From: Microbacterium galbinum
GTDB taxonomy: Bacteria > Actinomycetota > Actinomycetes > Actinomycetales > Microbacteriaceae
Assembly: GCF_023091225.1 (NCBI RefSeq)
Contig: NZ_JAHWXM010000001.1
Coordinates: 2,625,913 to 2,689,912 of the forward strand
Direction: 5' to 3'
DNA length: 64,000 nt
Translations under genes and position numbers: made by a program
The notes under the pieces: generated by a model
The model's input: the letters and a program-made list of their open reading frames with translations, nothing else
Database searches by the model: none
Told to the model about the DNA's origin: nothing
Shown here: one piece after another, positions 16,543 to 25,549 of the stretch
Layout of the letters: the number at the start of each line of letters is the position of its first letter
Numbering within the stretch: the first letter of the stretch is position 1

Positions 16543-17928
16543 ATGGCCGAACAGTCCCGCCTCGACAAGGTCATCGCCCTCGCCCGCCACCGCGGGTTCG
16601 TGTTCCAAGCGGGTGAGATCTACGGCGGTTCGCGCTCGGCCTGGGACTACGGCCCCCTCGGCACGGAGCTCAAGGAGAACATCCGCCGCCAGTGGTGGCA
16701 GACGTTCGTGCGCGGTCGCGGCGACATGGTCGGCCTCGACTCGAGCATCATCCTGCCCAAGCGCGTGTGGGAGGCATCCGGCCACGTCGCCACCTTCACC
16801 GACCCGCTGGTCGAGTGCCTCCACTGCCACAAGCGCTTCCGTGCCGACACCCTCATCGAGGACTTCGAGGCGCGCAAGGGCCGCAAGGCCGAGAACGGTC
16901 TCACCGACATCCCCTGCCCGAACTGCGGCACCAAGGGTCAGTACACCGAGCCCAAGTCGTTCTCGGGTCTGGTGAAGACCTACCTCGGCGTCGTCGACGA
17001 CGAGTCGGGTCTCTACTACCTGCGCCCCGAGACCGCGCAGGGCATCTTCGTGAACTTCTCGAACGTGCTCACCGCCAGCCGCAAGAAGCCGCCGTTCGGC
17101 ATCGGCCAGGTCGGCAAGGCGTTCCGCAACGAGATCACCCCCGGTAACTTCATCTTCCGCACCCGTGAGTTCGAGCAGATGGAGATCGAGTTCTTCACGC
17201 CGCCGGCGGATGCGCAGGAGTGGTTCGAGCACTGGGTCGAAGCCTGCTGGAACTGGTTCATCGACCTCGGCATCGATCCCGAGAACATGCGCCAGTTCGA
17301 CGTGCCCGAGGACGACCGTGCGCACTACTCGGCCGGCACGATCGACGTCGAGTACAAGTTCGGGTTCGCGGGCAAGGAGTGGGGCGAGCTCATGGGTGTC
17401 GCCAACCGCACCGACTACGACCTGTCGAGCCACAGCGAGGCCTCGGGCCAGAGCCTGACCTACTTCGACCAGGCGACCGGTGAGCGCTACACGCCGTTCG
17501 TGATCGAGCCGTCGTTCGGTCTGACGCGCGCCATGATGGCGTTCCTCGTCGACGCGTACCGCGAAGAAGAGGTGCCCAACGCCAAGGGCGGCACCGACGT
17601 GCGCACCGTGCTCAAGCTCGACCCGCGCCTCGCGCCGGTCAAGGCCGCGGTGCTGCCGCTGTCGCGCAACGAGCGCCTCTCGCCGCTCGCCCGCGAGGTC
17701 GCCGACACGCTGCGCAGCTCGTGGGCGGTCGACTTCGACGACGCCGGCGCGATCGGCCGCCGCTACCGTCGCCAGGACGAGATCGGCACCCCGTTCTGCG
17801 TCACGGTCGACTTCGACTCGCTCGACGACCGCGCCGTCACCGTGCGCGACCGCGACACCATGGCGCAGGAGCGCGTCTCGATCGACGAGCTGCACGAGTA
17901 CCTGGCCGAGCGCCTGAAGGGCGCGTGA
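16543..17928 (+). CDS. glyS: Glycyl-tRNA synthetase, alpha2 type
   Basis: A 461-residue class II aminoacyl-tRNA synthetase that charges tRNA-Gly. The N-terminal motif [18 protein letters not shown] is followed by class II motif 1 ([14 protein letters not shown]). A zinc-knuckle-like pair CLHCHK and CPNCG follows, then motif 2 ([25 protein letters not shown]) and motif 3 with [12 protein letters not shown]-terminal anticodon-binding domain is present ([11 protein letters not shown] onward). Length matches the single-chain bacterial/eukaryal type. The ATG follows TTGGAG by six bases. A TAGAAT -10 box at 16479-16484 gives a leader of about fifty bases, with no T-box recognisable. Confidence 0.96.
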   Translation: MAEQSRLDKVIALARHRGFVFQAGEIYGGSRSAWDYGPLGTELKENIRRQWWQTFVRGRGDMVGLDSSIILPKRVWEASGHVATFTDPLVECLHCHKRFRADTLIEDFEARKGRKAENGLTDIPCPNCGTKGQYTEPKSFSGLVKTYLGVVDDESGLYYLRPETAQGIFVNFSNVLTASRKKPPFGIGQVGKAFRNEITPGNFIFRTREFEQMEIEFFTPPADAQEWFEHWVEACWNWFIDLGIDPENMRQFDVPEDDRAHYSAGTIDVEYKFGFAGKEWGELMGVANRTDYDLSSHSEASGQSLTYFDQATGERYTPFVIEPSFGLTRAMMAFLVDAYREEEVPNAKGGTDVRTVLKLDPRLAPVKAAVLPLSRNERLSPLAREVADTLRSSWAVDFDDAGAIGRRYRRQDEIGTPFCVTVDFDSLDDRAVTVRDRDTMAQERVSIDELHEYLAERLKGA

Positions 17929-17963
17929 GCCGCGGCATCCGTTCTTCCTGATCCCGGGCGGAT

Positions 17964-18046
17964 GCCGAGCCACCCCTCTTCGTCCGACACACCCCTCTGC
18001 GCACCGTTCGCAGAGGGGTGTTTCGTCTCTAGAGGGGTGGCTCGGC
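17964..18046. terminator. Two nested perfect inverted repeats after glyS
   Basis: The outer arms GCCGAGCCACCCCTCT (17964-17979) and its exact reverse complement (18031-18046) pair over 16 bp. Inside lies a second perfect 13-bp stem, ACACCCCTCTGCG (17989-18001) with 18009-18021, and a 7-base loop followed by TTTCGTCT. The inner hairpin plus T-rich tail looks like an intrinsic terminator for glyS. The outer stem encloses it and ends eight bases before the next gene's -10 box. Confidence 0.65.
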
Positions 18047-18065
18047 GCGGGGCTATGCTGACCGC

Positions 18066-18548
18066 ATGATCGAGGAGTGGAGCGAGTTCAACGTCGCGAT
18101 GGCGGGCGCGACCGCTGCCCTCGCCGGCCTCGTGATCGTCGCCGCGAGCGTCAACATCGCGGAGATCGTGAAGTCGCGCACGCTCACCGCACGTCTTCTC
18201 GCGGGCATCGCGGCGCTCGTGCTCGCGCTCGCCGTGTCGGCGATCGGGCTCGTTCCCGGCCTCGACCTCACCTGGTACGGCGTGCTCATCGTCGTGGCGA
18301 CACTGCTGATGTCGGTATTCCAGGTGAACGTGACGCGTCTCATCGCGGGCGACCCGAACCCGGCCGACCGCGCGCGGCCGCTCAAGTATCTGATCGGCTT
18401 CCTGCCCCTGGCCGCCTATCTCGTCGCCGGCGTGCTGGTGGGGGTGGGGCATCCGTCGGGGCTGTACCTCGCCGCCGCCGGATGTCTGCTCGCCATCGTC
18501 TCGGCGATCGTCGTGTCGTGGGTGGCGCTGGTCGAAGTGCTGCGCTGA
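18066..18548 (+). CDS. Membrane protein of unknown function
   Basis: A 160-residue protein with about five hydrophobic segments: near residues 11-31, 42-64, 66-87, 108-128 and 133-155. It begins MIEEWSEFNVAMAGATAAL, a pattern I associate with small actinobacterial membrane proteins of unassigned role. No catalytic motif is seen. The ATG lies six bases after TATGCT (18054-18059), so it is probably a leaderless monocistronic gene, placed right after the nested hairpins behind glyS. Confidence 0.75.
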   Translation: MIEEWSEFNVAMAGATAALAGLVIVAASVNIAEIVKSRTLTARLLAGIAALVLALAVSAIGLVPGLDLTWYGVLIVVATLLMSVFQVNVTRLIAGDPNPADRARPLKYLIGFLPLAAYLVAGVLVGVGHPSGLYLAAAGCLLAIVSAIVVSWVALVEVLR

Positions 18549-18585
18549 GCGCCGCGCCGCACCGGAACGAGAGGATGCCGCGGCC

Positions 18586-19011
18586 TCAGCCCGTGACGGT
18601 GAGCTGCATCTCGGGGGTGCCGCCCGCCTCGACCCAGGCGAGCGAGCGTTCGAGCACGCCCCGGAGCACGTCGAGGTCGATCTCCTCGAGGTCGGTGATG
18701 TAGAGGCATCCGGCGCCCGTGGTGTGCGGGCCGAGTGCCGCCAGGGCCTCCTCGTGCGCGGCGACGCCGTCGAGCAGGTAGATCGTCGTCGCCGCCTTGC
18801 GCGGCGCGAAGGCCAGCAGCCCGGAGTCGCCCTCGGTGCCGGTCGGATACCGGTAGTGGCACGACCCGAACCCGATGATCGTGCCCCAGGTCGCGGGCTC
18901 GCGGCCGGTGATCTCCTGCATGAGGGCGGTCAGCGTCTCGGCATCCCTCCGGCGCTTCGCGGGGGAGGACCGGGCGATCAGGCCCGCGACGTCGTGGCCG
19001 GTGGGCTTCAC
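18586..19011 (-). CDS. DUF1801-domain protein
   Basis: A 141-residue soluble protein of the YdhG/DUF1801 type, small alpha/beta proteins with a steroidogenic-regulatory-protein-like or frataxin-like fold. The signature part is present: KRRRDAETLTALMQEITG, WGTIIGFGSCHYRYPTG, GLLAFAPRKAATTIYLLDG, CLYITDLEEIDLDVLRGVLE. The function of the family is not established. The GTG start overlaps the stop of the VOC gene (GTGA), so it is translationally coupled and is the last gene of the HhH-GPD/VOC/DUF1801 operon. Confidence 0.82.
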   Translation of the reverse strand: MKPTGHDVAGLIARSSPAKRRRDAETLTALMQEITGREPATWGTIIGFGSCHYRYPTGTEGDSGLLAFAPRKAATTIYLLDGVAAHEEALAALGPHTTGAGCLYITDLEEIDLDVLRGVLERSLAWVEAGGTPEMQLTVTG

Positions 19012-19412
19012 GAAGGCTCTCCTTCAGAGGCTGCGGGTTCGTGCGCCGCAGCGCGATCCGTGATTCGCAGGAAGTGCCCGTCGGGGTCGAGCAGGCGGAA
19101 GTCGGTCAGCCCCCACGCCCGACGCTGCAGGTCATCGACCAGCCCGACTCCGGATGCCGCAACCCTCTCCCGCTCCGCGGCAACGTCATCGACCTCGATG
19201 ACGATCTCGACGCCCAGCGGAGGGCGGCGGTCGCCGATCGCGTTCGGAGAGGCGAGCAGACCGATCCGCACCGCATCGCGGCGCACCGCCGCATACGGGT
19301 TCGCGAGGCCCCGGTCGTCTTGCACGAGTTCGAATCCCAGAACGTCGACGTAGAACGCGAGCGCCCGGTCGAGGTCTCTCGGGAAGAGCTCGATGCGGAG
19401 TGCGGCGGGCAC
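19008..19412 (-). CDS. VOC-superfamily protein
   Basis: A 134-residue glyoxalase-fold protein. The first module begins LRIELFPRDLDRALAFYVDV. The second holds PLGVEIVIEVDDVAAERERV and LTDFRLLDPDGHFLRITD, whose pattern is that of the bleomycin-resistance or glyoxalase branch. The C-terminal tail is low-complexity (AAAHEPAASEGEPS). The GTG start is 7 bp after the upstream stop, and its own stop overlaps the next gene by four bases. This places it in the middle of a three-gene minus-strand operon. No substrate is inferable. Confidence 0.82.
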   Translation of the reverse strand: MPAALRIELFPRDLDRALAFYVDVLGFELVQDDRGLANPYAAVRRDAVRIGLLASPNAIGDRRPPLGVEIVIEVDDVAAERERVAASGVGLVDDLQRRAWGLTDFRLLDPDGHFLRITDRAAAHEPAASEGEPS

Positions 19413-19419
19413 GGTCGGC

Positions 19420-19992
19420 CTACTTCTCGGCCTTCGCGGCGGCCTTCATCGCCTTCTTGTGCTCGCGCACCTTCGTCAGGGATTCGGGCGAGACGATGTC
19501 GGCGACGCTGCGGAACGAGCCGTCGACGCCGTAGTCGCCCGCCGCCTCGCGCCAACCGGCGCCGGTGAATCCGTACTGCTTGCCCAGCAGCGCCAGGAAG
19601 ATCTTCGCCTTCTGCTCGCCGAAGCCCGGCAGCGCCTTCAGGCGCTTGAGCACCTCGGCGCCGTTCGGCTCGCCCTGCGTCCAGAGGGCGGCGGCGTCTC
19701 CGCCCCAGTCGTCGACGATCGTCTGGCACAGCGTCTGCACGCGCGTCGCCATCGACCCCGGGAAGCGGTGCACCGCGGGCGTCGTCTTGAACGCCTCGAG
19801 GAACTCCTCGGGATCCATGCTCGCGATCGCCGAGGCATCCGTCGCGCCGGTGCGCTGCTCGATCTTCAACGGACCCGCGAACGCGGTCTCCATCGGTACC
19901 TGCTGATCCAGCAGCATCCCGACCAGGAGGGCGAGCGGGTTGTCGGTCAGGAGAGCGTCGGCGGCGGTGTCTCCGGTGATGTGAAGGGCCAT
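19420..19992 (-). CDS. HhH-GPD-type base-excision repair family protein
   Basis: A 190-residue protein related to helix-hairpin-helix DNA glycosylases. The HhH element reads LKALPGFGEQKAKIFLALLG with a following GPD-like segment. The N-terminus MALHITGDTAADALLTDNPL and LLVGMLLDQQVPMETAFAGP match the uncharacterised actinobacterial HhH-GPD group (TIGR03252-like). The catalytic Asp/Lys of classical glycosylases is not obvious, so enzyme activity is unproven. The chosen ATG begins at the conserved N-terminus. It is first in an operon with the VOC and DUF1801 genes. Confidence 0.82.
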   Translation of the reverse strand: MALHITGDTAADALLTDNPLALLVGMLLDQQVPMETAFAGPLKIEQRTGATDASAIASMDPEEFLEAFKTTPAVHRFPGSMATRVQTLCQTIVDDWGGDAAALWTQGEPNGAEVLKRLKALPGFGEQKAKIFLALLGKQYGFTGAGWREAAGDYGVDGSFRSVADIVSPESLTKVREHKKAMKAAAKAEK

Positions 19993-20056
19993 GCGTTCAT
20001 TCTCGCATCGGGCGGTTTCCTGTGGGGCGCTGGGCGATGGGTACCCGCCCCCGGCG

Positions 20057-21397
20057 TCAGGCGGAGGCGGCGTCGTCGAGCGGGTCGATGGCCGAGACGG
20101 CGGGCTGCTCGGGCGAGAGGCCGTAGAGCGTCGCGAGGGCCGCGGCGAAGTCGTCGGCGCGGCCGGCGGCGGCGAGCTCGTGCGCACGGGTCGTCGGCTC
20201 GTGCAGCAGCACGCCGGCGAGGTGGCGCAGTGCCTGCTCGATCTTGCCGTCCTCGTCGCCGCGCGCGCGGGCGCGGGCGATCTCCGAGTCGAGCAGCGAG
20301 AAGATGTGCGAGCGCAGGGCGATCACCGACGGAGTCACGCTCTGGCGGGCGCCCACGACATGGAAGGTGTCCGCGGCCTCGCGAACGACGGTGCGCGCGG
20401 CATCCGTGGCCTGCAGCTCTTCGAGCGGAGCGTGCAGGCGGATGGTCTCGAGGTCGAGCAGCGCGACACCCTCGAGGGTGGCGACGGCCGGGTCGACGTT
20501 GCGGGGCATGCCGAGGTCGACGACCAGCTGTCCACGCTGGGTCCCTGAGCCTGTCGAAGGGGCGACCGGGCAGCCGGCAGCGGCCGCGGCGAGCCCGGCG
20601 GGCGCCTGCAGATGCTGCGGCCCGAGCACCGGCTCGGTGGCGGTGGTGCACGTGATCAGCAGGCTCGACCGGGCGGCGGTGCGAGCGTAGTCGGCTTCGG
20701 CGACGGGGCGGATGCCGTGCTTCGCGGCGAAGATCTCGGCGCGGCCCGAGGGCGAGTACACCGAGATGTCGACGGCACCGCGCTCGCGGAGCGTGGCGAG
20801 CGTGACGGCGGCGTAGGCACCGGTGCCGACGAGCAGCACGCGCTCGGCCGACCAGTCGGCGATGCGGGAGTCGGCGAGCTCGAGGGCGAGGCGCACCAGC
20901 GAGCGGCCGGCGCGGCCGAGGGCCGTGACGTTCTTGACCTTGCGCTGTGCCTGGCTGGCGCGCTGGAACAGGCGCTCGAGCTCGGGGGAGGTCGTGCCCT
21001 CCTTGCGGGCGGACTTGAGTGCGCGGCGCACCTGGCCGGCGATCTCGCCCTCGCCGGAGACGACGGATTCGAGGCCGGAGGCCACGGAGAAGAGGTGCTC
21101 GGCGACGCGGCGGCCCGAGTGCACGGTGTAGGCGCCGTCGAGTTCATCGGCGGGAACGCCGGTCGCGGCCTCGACCGCTTCGAGCACGGCTTCGACGCCG
21201 ATCGCGCCGGCTGCAGTGACGGGTTCGTCCATTTCCACGTACGCCTCGAAGCGATTGCACGTCGCGAGAACGACCGCACCCTGCACGCACGGCGTCATGC
21301 CCACGAGAGTGGGGGCGACGTCGTCGGGGGTGCGGCTCAGGCGTTCGAGCAGATCGAAGCTGGCGGTCTTGTGACTCGCCGTGACACACAGCAGCAC
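20057..21397 (-). CDS. hemA: Glutamyl-tRNA reductase
   Basis: A 446-residue enzyme that reduces glutamyl-tRNA to glutamate-1-semialdehyde with NADPH, the first step of C5 heme synthesis. The catalytic cysteine is C47 in [12 protein letters not shown]. The family signature [13 protein letters not shown], the NADPH fold ([16 protein letters not shown]) and the C-terminal dimerisation helices are all present. The GTG start follows a perfect TACAAT box by six bases, so the mRNA is leaderless. Residues about 280-287 ([10 protein letters not shown] region) are encoded by a dispersed palindromic repeat (20537-20560) that interrupts an otherwise normal sequence just before [10 protein letters not shown]. 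It diverges from hemE. Confidence 0.95.
   Translation of the reverse strand: MLLCVTASHKTASFDLLERLSRTPDDVAPTLVGMTPCVQGAVVLATCNRFEAYVEMDEPVTAAGAIGVEAVLEAVEAATGVPADELDGAYTVHSGRRVAEHLFSVASGLESVVSGEGEIAGQVRRALKSARKEGTTSPELERLFQRASQAQRKVKNVTALGRAGRSLVRLALELADSRIADWSAERVLLVGTGAYAAVTLATLRERGAVDISVYSPSGRAEIFAAKHGIRPVAEADYARTAARSSLLITCTTATEPVLGPQHLQAPAGLAAAAAGCPVAPSTGSGTQRGQLVVDLGMPRNVDPAVATLEGVALLDLETIRLHAPLEELQATDAARTVVREAADTFHVVGARQSVTPSVIALRSHIFSLLDSEIARARARGDEDGKIEQALRHLAGVLLHEPTTRAHELAAAGRADDFAAALATLYGLSPEQPAVSAIDPLDDAASA
20537..20560. repeat. Dispersed repeat (CTTCGACAGG type) inside hemA
   Basis: The bases CTGGGTCCCTGAGCCTGTCG and four more match the element seen at 47246-47320 and 56726-56750. 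Here it lies within the hemA reading frame and is translated as STGSGTQ. The frame is kept, which indicates that insertion was tolerated in a surface loop before the conserved DLGMPRN. Confidence 0.8.
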
Positions 21398-21480
21398 CCT
21401 TCGATTGTACCGGAGGCTCCCGACGCCGAGGTCGCCGGGCCCACAGCATCCGCATCGGGGGCGGATGCGAGGATGGAGGC

Positions 21481-22509
21481 ATGGCCCTCTCCGACGCTCC
21501 GCTCCTGCGCGCCCTCGCGGGCGAACGCCCCGCTCAGACCCCGGTGTGGTTCATGCGCCAGGCCGGCAGGTCGCTGCCCGAGTACCGCGAGCTGCGGGTG
21601 GGCACGCGGATGCTCGACGCCTGCCTCACCCCCGACCTCGCCGCCGAGATCACGCTGCAGCCGGTGCGCCGCCACGGCGTCGACGCGGCCGTCTTCTTCA
21701 GCGACATCGTCATCCCGCTGCGCCTGGCCGGAGTCGAGGTCGAGATCGAGCCTGGCCGCGGTCCGGTGTTCGCGAACCCGGTGCGCACGGCATCCGACGT
21801 CGACCGCATCACGGCGATCGATCCCGCCTCGCTCGACGCCACCGCGATCTCCGAGGCCGTGCGCCTCACCGTCGCCGAACTCGGCGACACCCCGTTGATC
21901 GGCTTCGCCGGAGCGCCCTTCACCCTTGCGGCCTACCTCGTCGAGGGCGGCCCGTCGAAGGAGCACCTGCGCGCGCGGGCCATGATGCACGCCGACCCCG
22001 ACTCGTGGAACCGCCTCGCCGGATGGCTGGCGCAGGTGTCGCGGGTCTTCCTCTCGGCGCAGCGCGACGCCGGGGCATCCGTCGTGCAGCTCTTCGACTC
22101 GTGGGCGGGCGGTCTGAGCCCCGCCGACTACCGCACCTTCGTACGCCCGCACTCGAAGACCGCGCTCGAGGGCATCGGGCTGCCGACCATCCACTTCGGC
22201 GTCGGCACCGGACCCTTCCTCGCCGACATGCGTCTCGACGGTGCGGCCGACGGCGTGGGCGTCGACTGGCGGCAGCCGCTCGACGAGGCGGCTGCGATCC
22301 TCGGCCCCGACACCACGGTGCAGGGGAACATCGATCCCGCGCTGCTGTCGGCTCCCTGGCCGGTGCTCGAGGCGCACGTGCTCGACGTGCTGTGGCGGGG
22401 CCGCACCGCTCGGGCGCACATCGTCAACCTCGGCCACGGCGTGCCGCCCGAGACCGACCCCGATCAGCTCACGCGCATCGTCGAGCTGGTGCACGCGCAG
22501 CGCGACTGA
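21481..22509 (+). CDS. hemE: Uroporphyrinogen III decarboxylase
   Basis: A 342-residue cytoplasmic enzyme that removes four acetate carboxyls from uroporphyrinogen III to give coproporphyrinogen III. The N-terminal signature [19 protein letters not shown] is intact, as are the catalytic-site stretch [13 protein letters not shown] and [19 protein letters not shown]-terminal [18 protein letters not shown] matches the family end. The ATG lies six bases after GAGGAT, close to the leaderless pattern. It diverges from hemA with 83 bp between the start codons. Confidence 0.96.
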   Translation: MALSDAPLLRALAGERPAQTPVWFMRQAGRSLPEYRELRVGTRMLDACLTPDLAAEITLQPVRRHGVDAAVFFSDIVIPLRLAGVEVEIEPGRGPVFANPVRTASDVDRITAIDPASLDATAISEAVRLTVAELGDTPLIGFAGAPFTLAAYLVEGGPSKEHLRARAMMHADPDSWNRLAGWLAQVSRVFLSAQRDAGASVVQLFDSWAGGLSPADYRTFVRPHSKTALEGIGLPTIHFGVGTGPFLADMRLDGAADGVGVDWRQPLDEAAAILGPDTTVQGNIDPALLSAPWPVLEAHVLDVLWRGRTARAHIVNLGHGVPPETDPDQLTRIVELVHAQRD

Positions 22510-22519
22510 CGGATGCCGC

Positions 22520-22575
22520 GAGGGGTCAGGACACGCCGCGTCGGCGGTCTCGCGCGCGGCGTGTTGTGACCCCTC
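22520..22575. repeat. Palindromic repeat family A, copy 1
   Basis: Arms 22520-22540 and 22555-22575 are inverted copies over 21 bp with two mismatches (GAGGGGTCAGGACACGCCGC start). The hairpin lies between the convergent ends of hemE and the NmrA-like gene, where it could end transcription from both sides. Related copies lie at 39859-39914 and 53490-53545. Confidence 0.8.
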
Positions 22576-22581
22576 ACCCGC

Positions 22582-23490
22582 TCAGGCGCCCCGCCGCGCC
22601 CGCAGCCAGCGCACCGCCCGCAGATCGTCGAGCGTGAACGGACCGTCCGGGAGCGCGGCGCGGATGCGCTCGTCGCTGAACGCGCGCCGCGGTCGGAACT
22701 CCTCAGGCGCCTCGGGCGCGTAGGGGGCCGGCTCGGTCACGCCTTCGGCCAGCATCCGAGCCTGCGCCTTCGCCACCAGAGGGGTGACCATCGTCCACTC
22801 GGTCAGTTGGGCGAGCATGCGGATCGTCCACAGCGGCACGGGGAAGAAGAGCGGGCTGCGCTCGTCGACCCGAGCGATGCGCCGCAGTGCCTCGCCGAGC
22901 GTGACCTCGTCGGCACCCATGACCGCGATCGTGGGCTCGGCGATGCGCCCTTCGAGAGCGGCGACGAGCAGGTCGACCGCGTCGTCGACGGGCACGGGGC
23001 GGGCGCGGCGCTCGCGGAACCCGACGGTCCAGAAGAAGGGCAGCGTGCGCACGGCGCGCGACACGTGGTCGACCATGTGGTCGCCGCGACCGTAGATCAT
23101 GCCGGACTTGAGAATGGTGTGGTCGATGCCGGAGGAGCGGATGATCTCTTCGGCCTCCCACTTGGACTCGTGGTAACCCGAACCGCAGTCGGGCCGGGCG
23201 CGAAGGAAACTCACCATCACGATGCGCTTCACACCGGCGCGGCGAGCGGCTTCGACGACGGCGCGTGTGCCCTGGACATGCACGCCCTGGAACGTCTGGT
23301 CGCCGATCTCGCGGTTGATGCCGGCGCAGTGCGCGACCGCATCGCATCCGGCGAAGGCTGCGGTGAGCGCGTCGGCATCGTCGAGCGCGACGCCGGTGCG
23401 TCGGGACACGACGACGGATGCTTCGGGGCCGAGGCGCTCGGCGAGGTGCCGCCCGACGAATCCGGTGCCTCCGGTGATGGCCACTCTCAT
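22582..23490 (-). CDS. NmrA/SDR-like NAD(P)-binding protein (atypical short-chain dehydrogenase)
   Basis: A 302-residue Rossmann-fold protein. The dinucleotide motif GGTGFVGRHLAERLG is at the very N-terminus. AGINREIGDQTFQGVHVQGT follows, then a Y-x3-K pair (YHESK) as in complex-I-assembly-type and NmrA-like epimerase relatives. The C-terminal part resembles the substrate-binding half of that group. It could act as an NAD(P)H sensor or reductase; the reaction is unknown. The ATG at 23490 has AAGGAG five bases upstream and is better than one six codons earlier. It diverges from the ArsR gene with operator-like sites between, so the two probably form one regulated pair. Confidence 0.8.
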   Translation of the reverse strand: MRVAITGGTGFVGRHLAERLGPEASVVVSRRTGVALDDADALTAAFAGCDAVAHCAGINREIGDQTFQGVHVQGTRAVVEAARRAGVKRIVMVSFLRARPDCGSGYHESKWEAEEIIRSSGIDHTILKSGMIYGRGDHMVDHVSRAVRTLPFFWTVGFRERRARPVPVDDAVDLLVAALEGRIAEPTIAVMGADEVTLGEALRRIARVDERSPLFFPVPLWTIRMLAQLTEWTMVTPLVAKAQARMLAEGVTEPAPYAPEAPEEFRPRRAFSDERIRAALPDGPFTLDDLRAVRWLRARRGA

Positions 23491-23508
23491 GACTGCTCCT
23501 TCGCTCAT

Positions 23509-23545
23509 TAGCTTTACGGCTAAATGCTATCTAGCAAGGGTGCTA
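23509..23545. promoter_or_regulatory. Operator-like palindromes between the NmrA-like and ArsR genes
   Basis: Two dyads share the TAGC/GCTA half-site: TAGC-N6-GCTA at 23509-23522 and TAGCA-AGGG-TGCTA at 23532-23545. The second touches the TATATT -10 box of the arsR-type gene (23544-23549). The first lies just downstream of a TAGCAT -10 candidate for the divergent gene. Binding by the ArsR-type protein is inference. Confidence 0.5.
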
Positions 23546-23555
23546 TATTGCAAAC

Positions 23556-23894
23556 ATGACAGATAGCGCGACCGACATCTTCGCCGCGCTGGCGCACCCC
23601 ACCCGGCGGCAGATCCTGCAGGACCTGAAAGAGGGTGAGCTGGCGGCCGGCGAGATCGCCGCGAAGTTCTCATCGAGCGGTCCGACGATCTCCCGGCATC
23701 TCGCGGTGCTGCGGCAGGCCGGGCTCGTGACCGAGCGTCGCGACGCCAACCGCATCCTGTACTCGCTGGTCGGTGAGCGCCTCGCCCTCTCGGTCGGCGA
23801 CTTCCTGTCGACGGTGTGCCCCGAGCAGATCGTTCTGCGCGAGATCCGCAAGCGCGGGGGCGCCGACGAGGGGTTATCCCCGGCCGAGGCCTGA
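23556..23894 (+). CDS. ArsR/SmtB-family winged-helix regulator
   Basis: A 112-residue DNA-binding protein of the ArsR type. The winged helix is clear: FAALAHPTRRQILQDLKEGE, GEIAAKFSSSGPTISRHLAV, LRQAGLVTERRDANRILYSL. The metal-site ELCVCDL motif of classical ArsR is missing. Only one cysteine (STVCPEQ) is present, so it is probably a metal-independent member. The ATG lies six bases after TATATT, giving a leaderless mRNA. It diverges from the NmrA-like gene and sits inside the heme region, 25 bp before hemY, so read-through into hemY is possible. Confidence 0.85.
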   Translation: MTDSATDIFAALAHPTRRQILQDLKEGELAAGEIAAKFSSSGPTISRHLAVLRQAGLVTERRDANRILYSLVGERLALSVGDFLSTVCPEQIVLREIRKRGGADEGLSPAEA

Positions 23895-23919
23895 GCGGGG
23901 CGATGCGAGGATGGAAGGC

Positions 23920-25425
23920 ATGACCGAGCCCTCCGAACTCGCCGCCCGCGCCGCCGAGAAGCACGTCGTCGTGATCGGCGGTGGGATCGGCGGTCTCATC
24001 GCCGCCCGTGAGTGCGCCAAGGTCGGCATGCGCGTGACGGTGCTCGAGGCGTCGGATGCCGTGGGCGGCGCGATCCGTCGGGCCGAGCTCGACGGGGTGG
24101 CCCTCGACGCGGGGGCCGAGAGCTTCGCGACCCGGGGCGGACACGTGCGCGCGCTCCTCGCCGAACTCGGCATCGACGACCGCGTCGTCGCACCCGCTCC
24201 CGGAGGAGCCTGGCTCGCCGGGGTCCCGGGCATCGGCGCCGCACCGCTCCCCGTCGGCGGGCTGCTCGGCATCCCCGCCAACCCGTTCCAGGACGACGTG
24301 CGCCGCATCATCGGCTGGTCGGGTGCCTGGAGGGCGTACCTCGATCGGGTGCGTCCGCCGCTGACCATCGGTCACGAGCACAGCCTCGGCAAGCTCGTCT
24401 CGACGCGCATGGGCGACAAGGTGCGTGACCGCCTCGTCGCTCCCGTGACCACGGGGGTGTATTCCGCTTCCCCCTCCGATATCGACGTCGAGATCGCCGC
24501 ACCGGGGCTCAATGCCGCGCTCACGCGCACCGGTTCGTTGTCGGGTGCAGTGGCCGCGCTGCGCGACGAGGGAGCGGCCCGCGCCGCCGCGAAGAAGCCG
24601 GGCGCCGCGGTCGAGGGACTCGACGGCGGGATGACCGTCCTCGTCGATGCCCTGCTCGCCGACCTCGAGAACTTCCGTGTCGAGGTGCGCACGGCATCGC
24701 CCGTCCGCGCGATCGCCCGCGACGGAGACGGCTGGATCGTCGTCGCCGATGCGCCCGTCGATCCGGCATCCGAAGACGCCGCGGACTCCGATGACGAGGT
24801 CGTCGCGGTCGCGGAGGAGTGGCAGGCGGATGCCGTCGTCGTCGCCGTCGACGAGCGCACCGCTCGTGCGCTGCTCGCCGACGCCGTGCCCGCACTCGTG
24901 CCGACCGACGACGTACCGGCACCCGAGATCGAGATCGTCACCCTGCTCCTCGACGCTCCGGCGCTCGACCCGGCGCCGCGCGGTACGGGCGTGCTGACGG
25001 TGCCCGGCAGCCATGTCGCGAAGGCGCTCACGCACTCCACCGCGAAGTGGGAGTGGGTGCGCCGGGCGGCCGGTGGTCGTCACGTCGTGCGGGTGTCGTT
25101 CGGTGCGCAGGGCGAGCCGGCGGCCACCGCAGGGCTCGACGACGGGACTGCGTCGGACCTCGCGCTGCGCGAGGCATCCGCTCTTCTGGGTATCGATCTG
25201 GCACCGTCCGCGCTGGTGGCCGCGCACCGTGCGCGCTACGTGCAGGCACAGCCGGCATCGGTGATCGGATCGGCGGAACGTCGTGCGGCCGCCCGCTCCG
25301 CCGTGCAGGCCGTTCCTGGCCTCGCGGCGGTCGGCGCCTGGCTCGCGGGTACGGGTCTCGCGCAGGTGATCCCCGATGCGACCGAGGAAACGGACCGCCT
25401 GCGCCGCACCCTGATCTGGGAGTGA
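23920..25425 (+). CDS. hemY: Protoporphyrinogen/coproporphyrinogen III oxidase (FAD)
   Basis: A 501-residue FAD-dependent oxidase. The FAD-binding motif VVVIGGGIGGLIAARECAKV is at residues 15-35, followed by LEASDAVGGAIRR and the family stretch LDAGAESFATRGG. The C-terminal half contains the second dinucleotide region (GLAAVGAWLAGTGLAQVIPDA). In actinobacteria that carry hemQ this enzyme normally oxidises coproporphyrinogen III to coproporphyrin III (CgoX). The ATG at 23920 is chosen, though one nine bases upstream is also possible. GAGGAT seven bases before it resembles the leaderless pattern of hemE. Confidence 0.93.
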   Translation: MTEPSELAARAAEKHVVVIGGGIGGLIAARECAKVGMRVTVLEASDAVGGAIRRAELDGVALDAGAESFATRGGHVRALLAELGIDDRVVAPAPGGAWLAGVPGIGAAPLPVGGLLGIPANPFQDDVRRIIGWSGAWRAYLDRVRPPLTIGHEHSLGKLVSTRMGDKVRDRLVAPVTTGVYSASPSDIDVEIAAPGLNAALTRTGSLSGAVAALRDEGAARAAAKKPGAAVEGLDGGMTVLVDALLADLENFRVEVRTASPVRAIARDGDGWIVVADAPVDPASEDAADSDDEVVAVAEEWQADAVVVAVDERTARALLADAVPALVPTDDVPAPEIEIVTLLLDAPALDPAPRGTGVLTVPGSHVAKALTHSTAKWEWVRRAAGGRHVVRVSFGAQGEPAATAGLDDGTASDLALREASALLGIDLAPSALVAAHRARYVQAQPASVIGSAERRAAARSAVQAVPGLAAVGAWLAGTGLAQVIPDATEETDRLRRTLIWE

Positions 25426-25458
25426 GCGCCTCGCGCCTGTCAACCCCCTGCCCTCTCA

Positions 25459-25474
25459 ATGCCGAAATCGGCAT
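25459..25474. promoter_or_regulatory. Perfect dyad upstream of the YtxH-like operon
   Basis: ATGCCGA-AA-TCGGCAT is a perfect dyad with seven-base arms, placed eight bases before a TACGCT -10 candidate (25482-25487), which is where an operator would lie. No regulator gene is adjacent, so the binding protein is unknown. Confidence 0.45.
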
Positions 25475-25549
25475 ATGGGGTTACGCTGGGTACCTGGCCG
25501 ACGGGGATCGAACGCCTGCGGCTCGACCGGAACAACGTGAGGAGACCCC

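Noticed and set aside
14938-17973. A single 1011-residue minus-strand reading frame covering the peptide transporter and all of glyS antisense
   Set aside because: Only the 14938-16407 part has POT-family signatures. The upstream part is the antisense of glyS with Arg/Val/Gly/Glu-rich composition typical of shadow frames in high-GC DNA.
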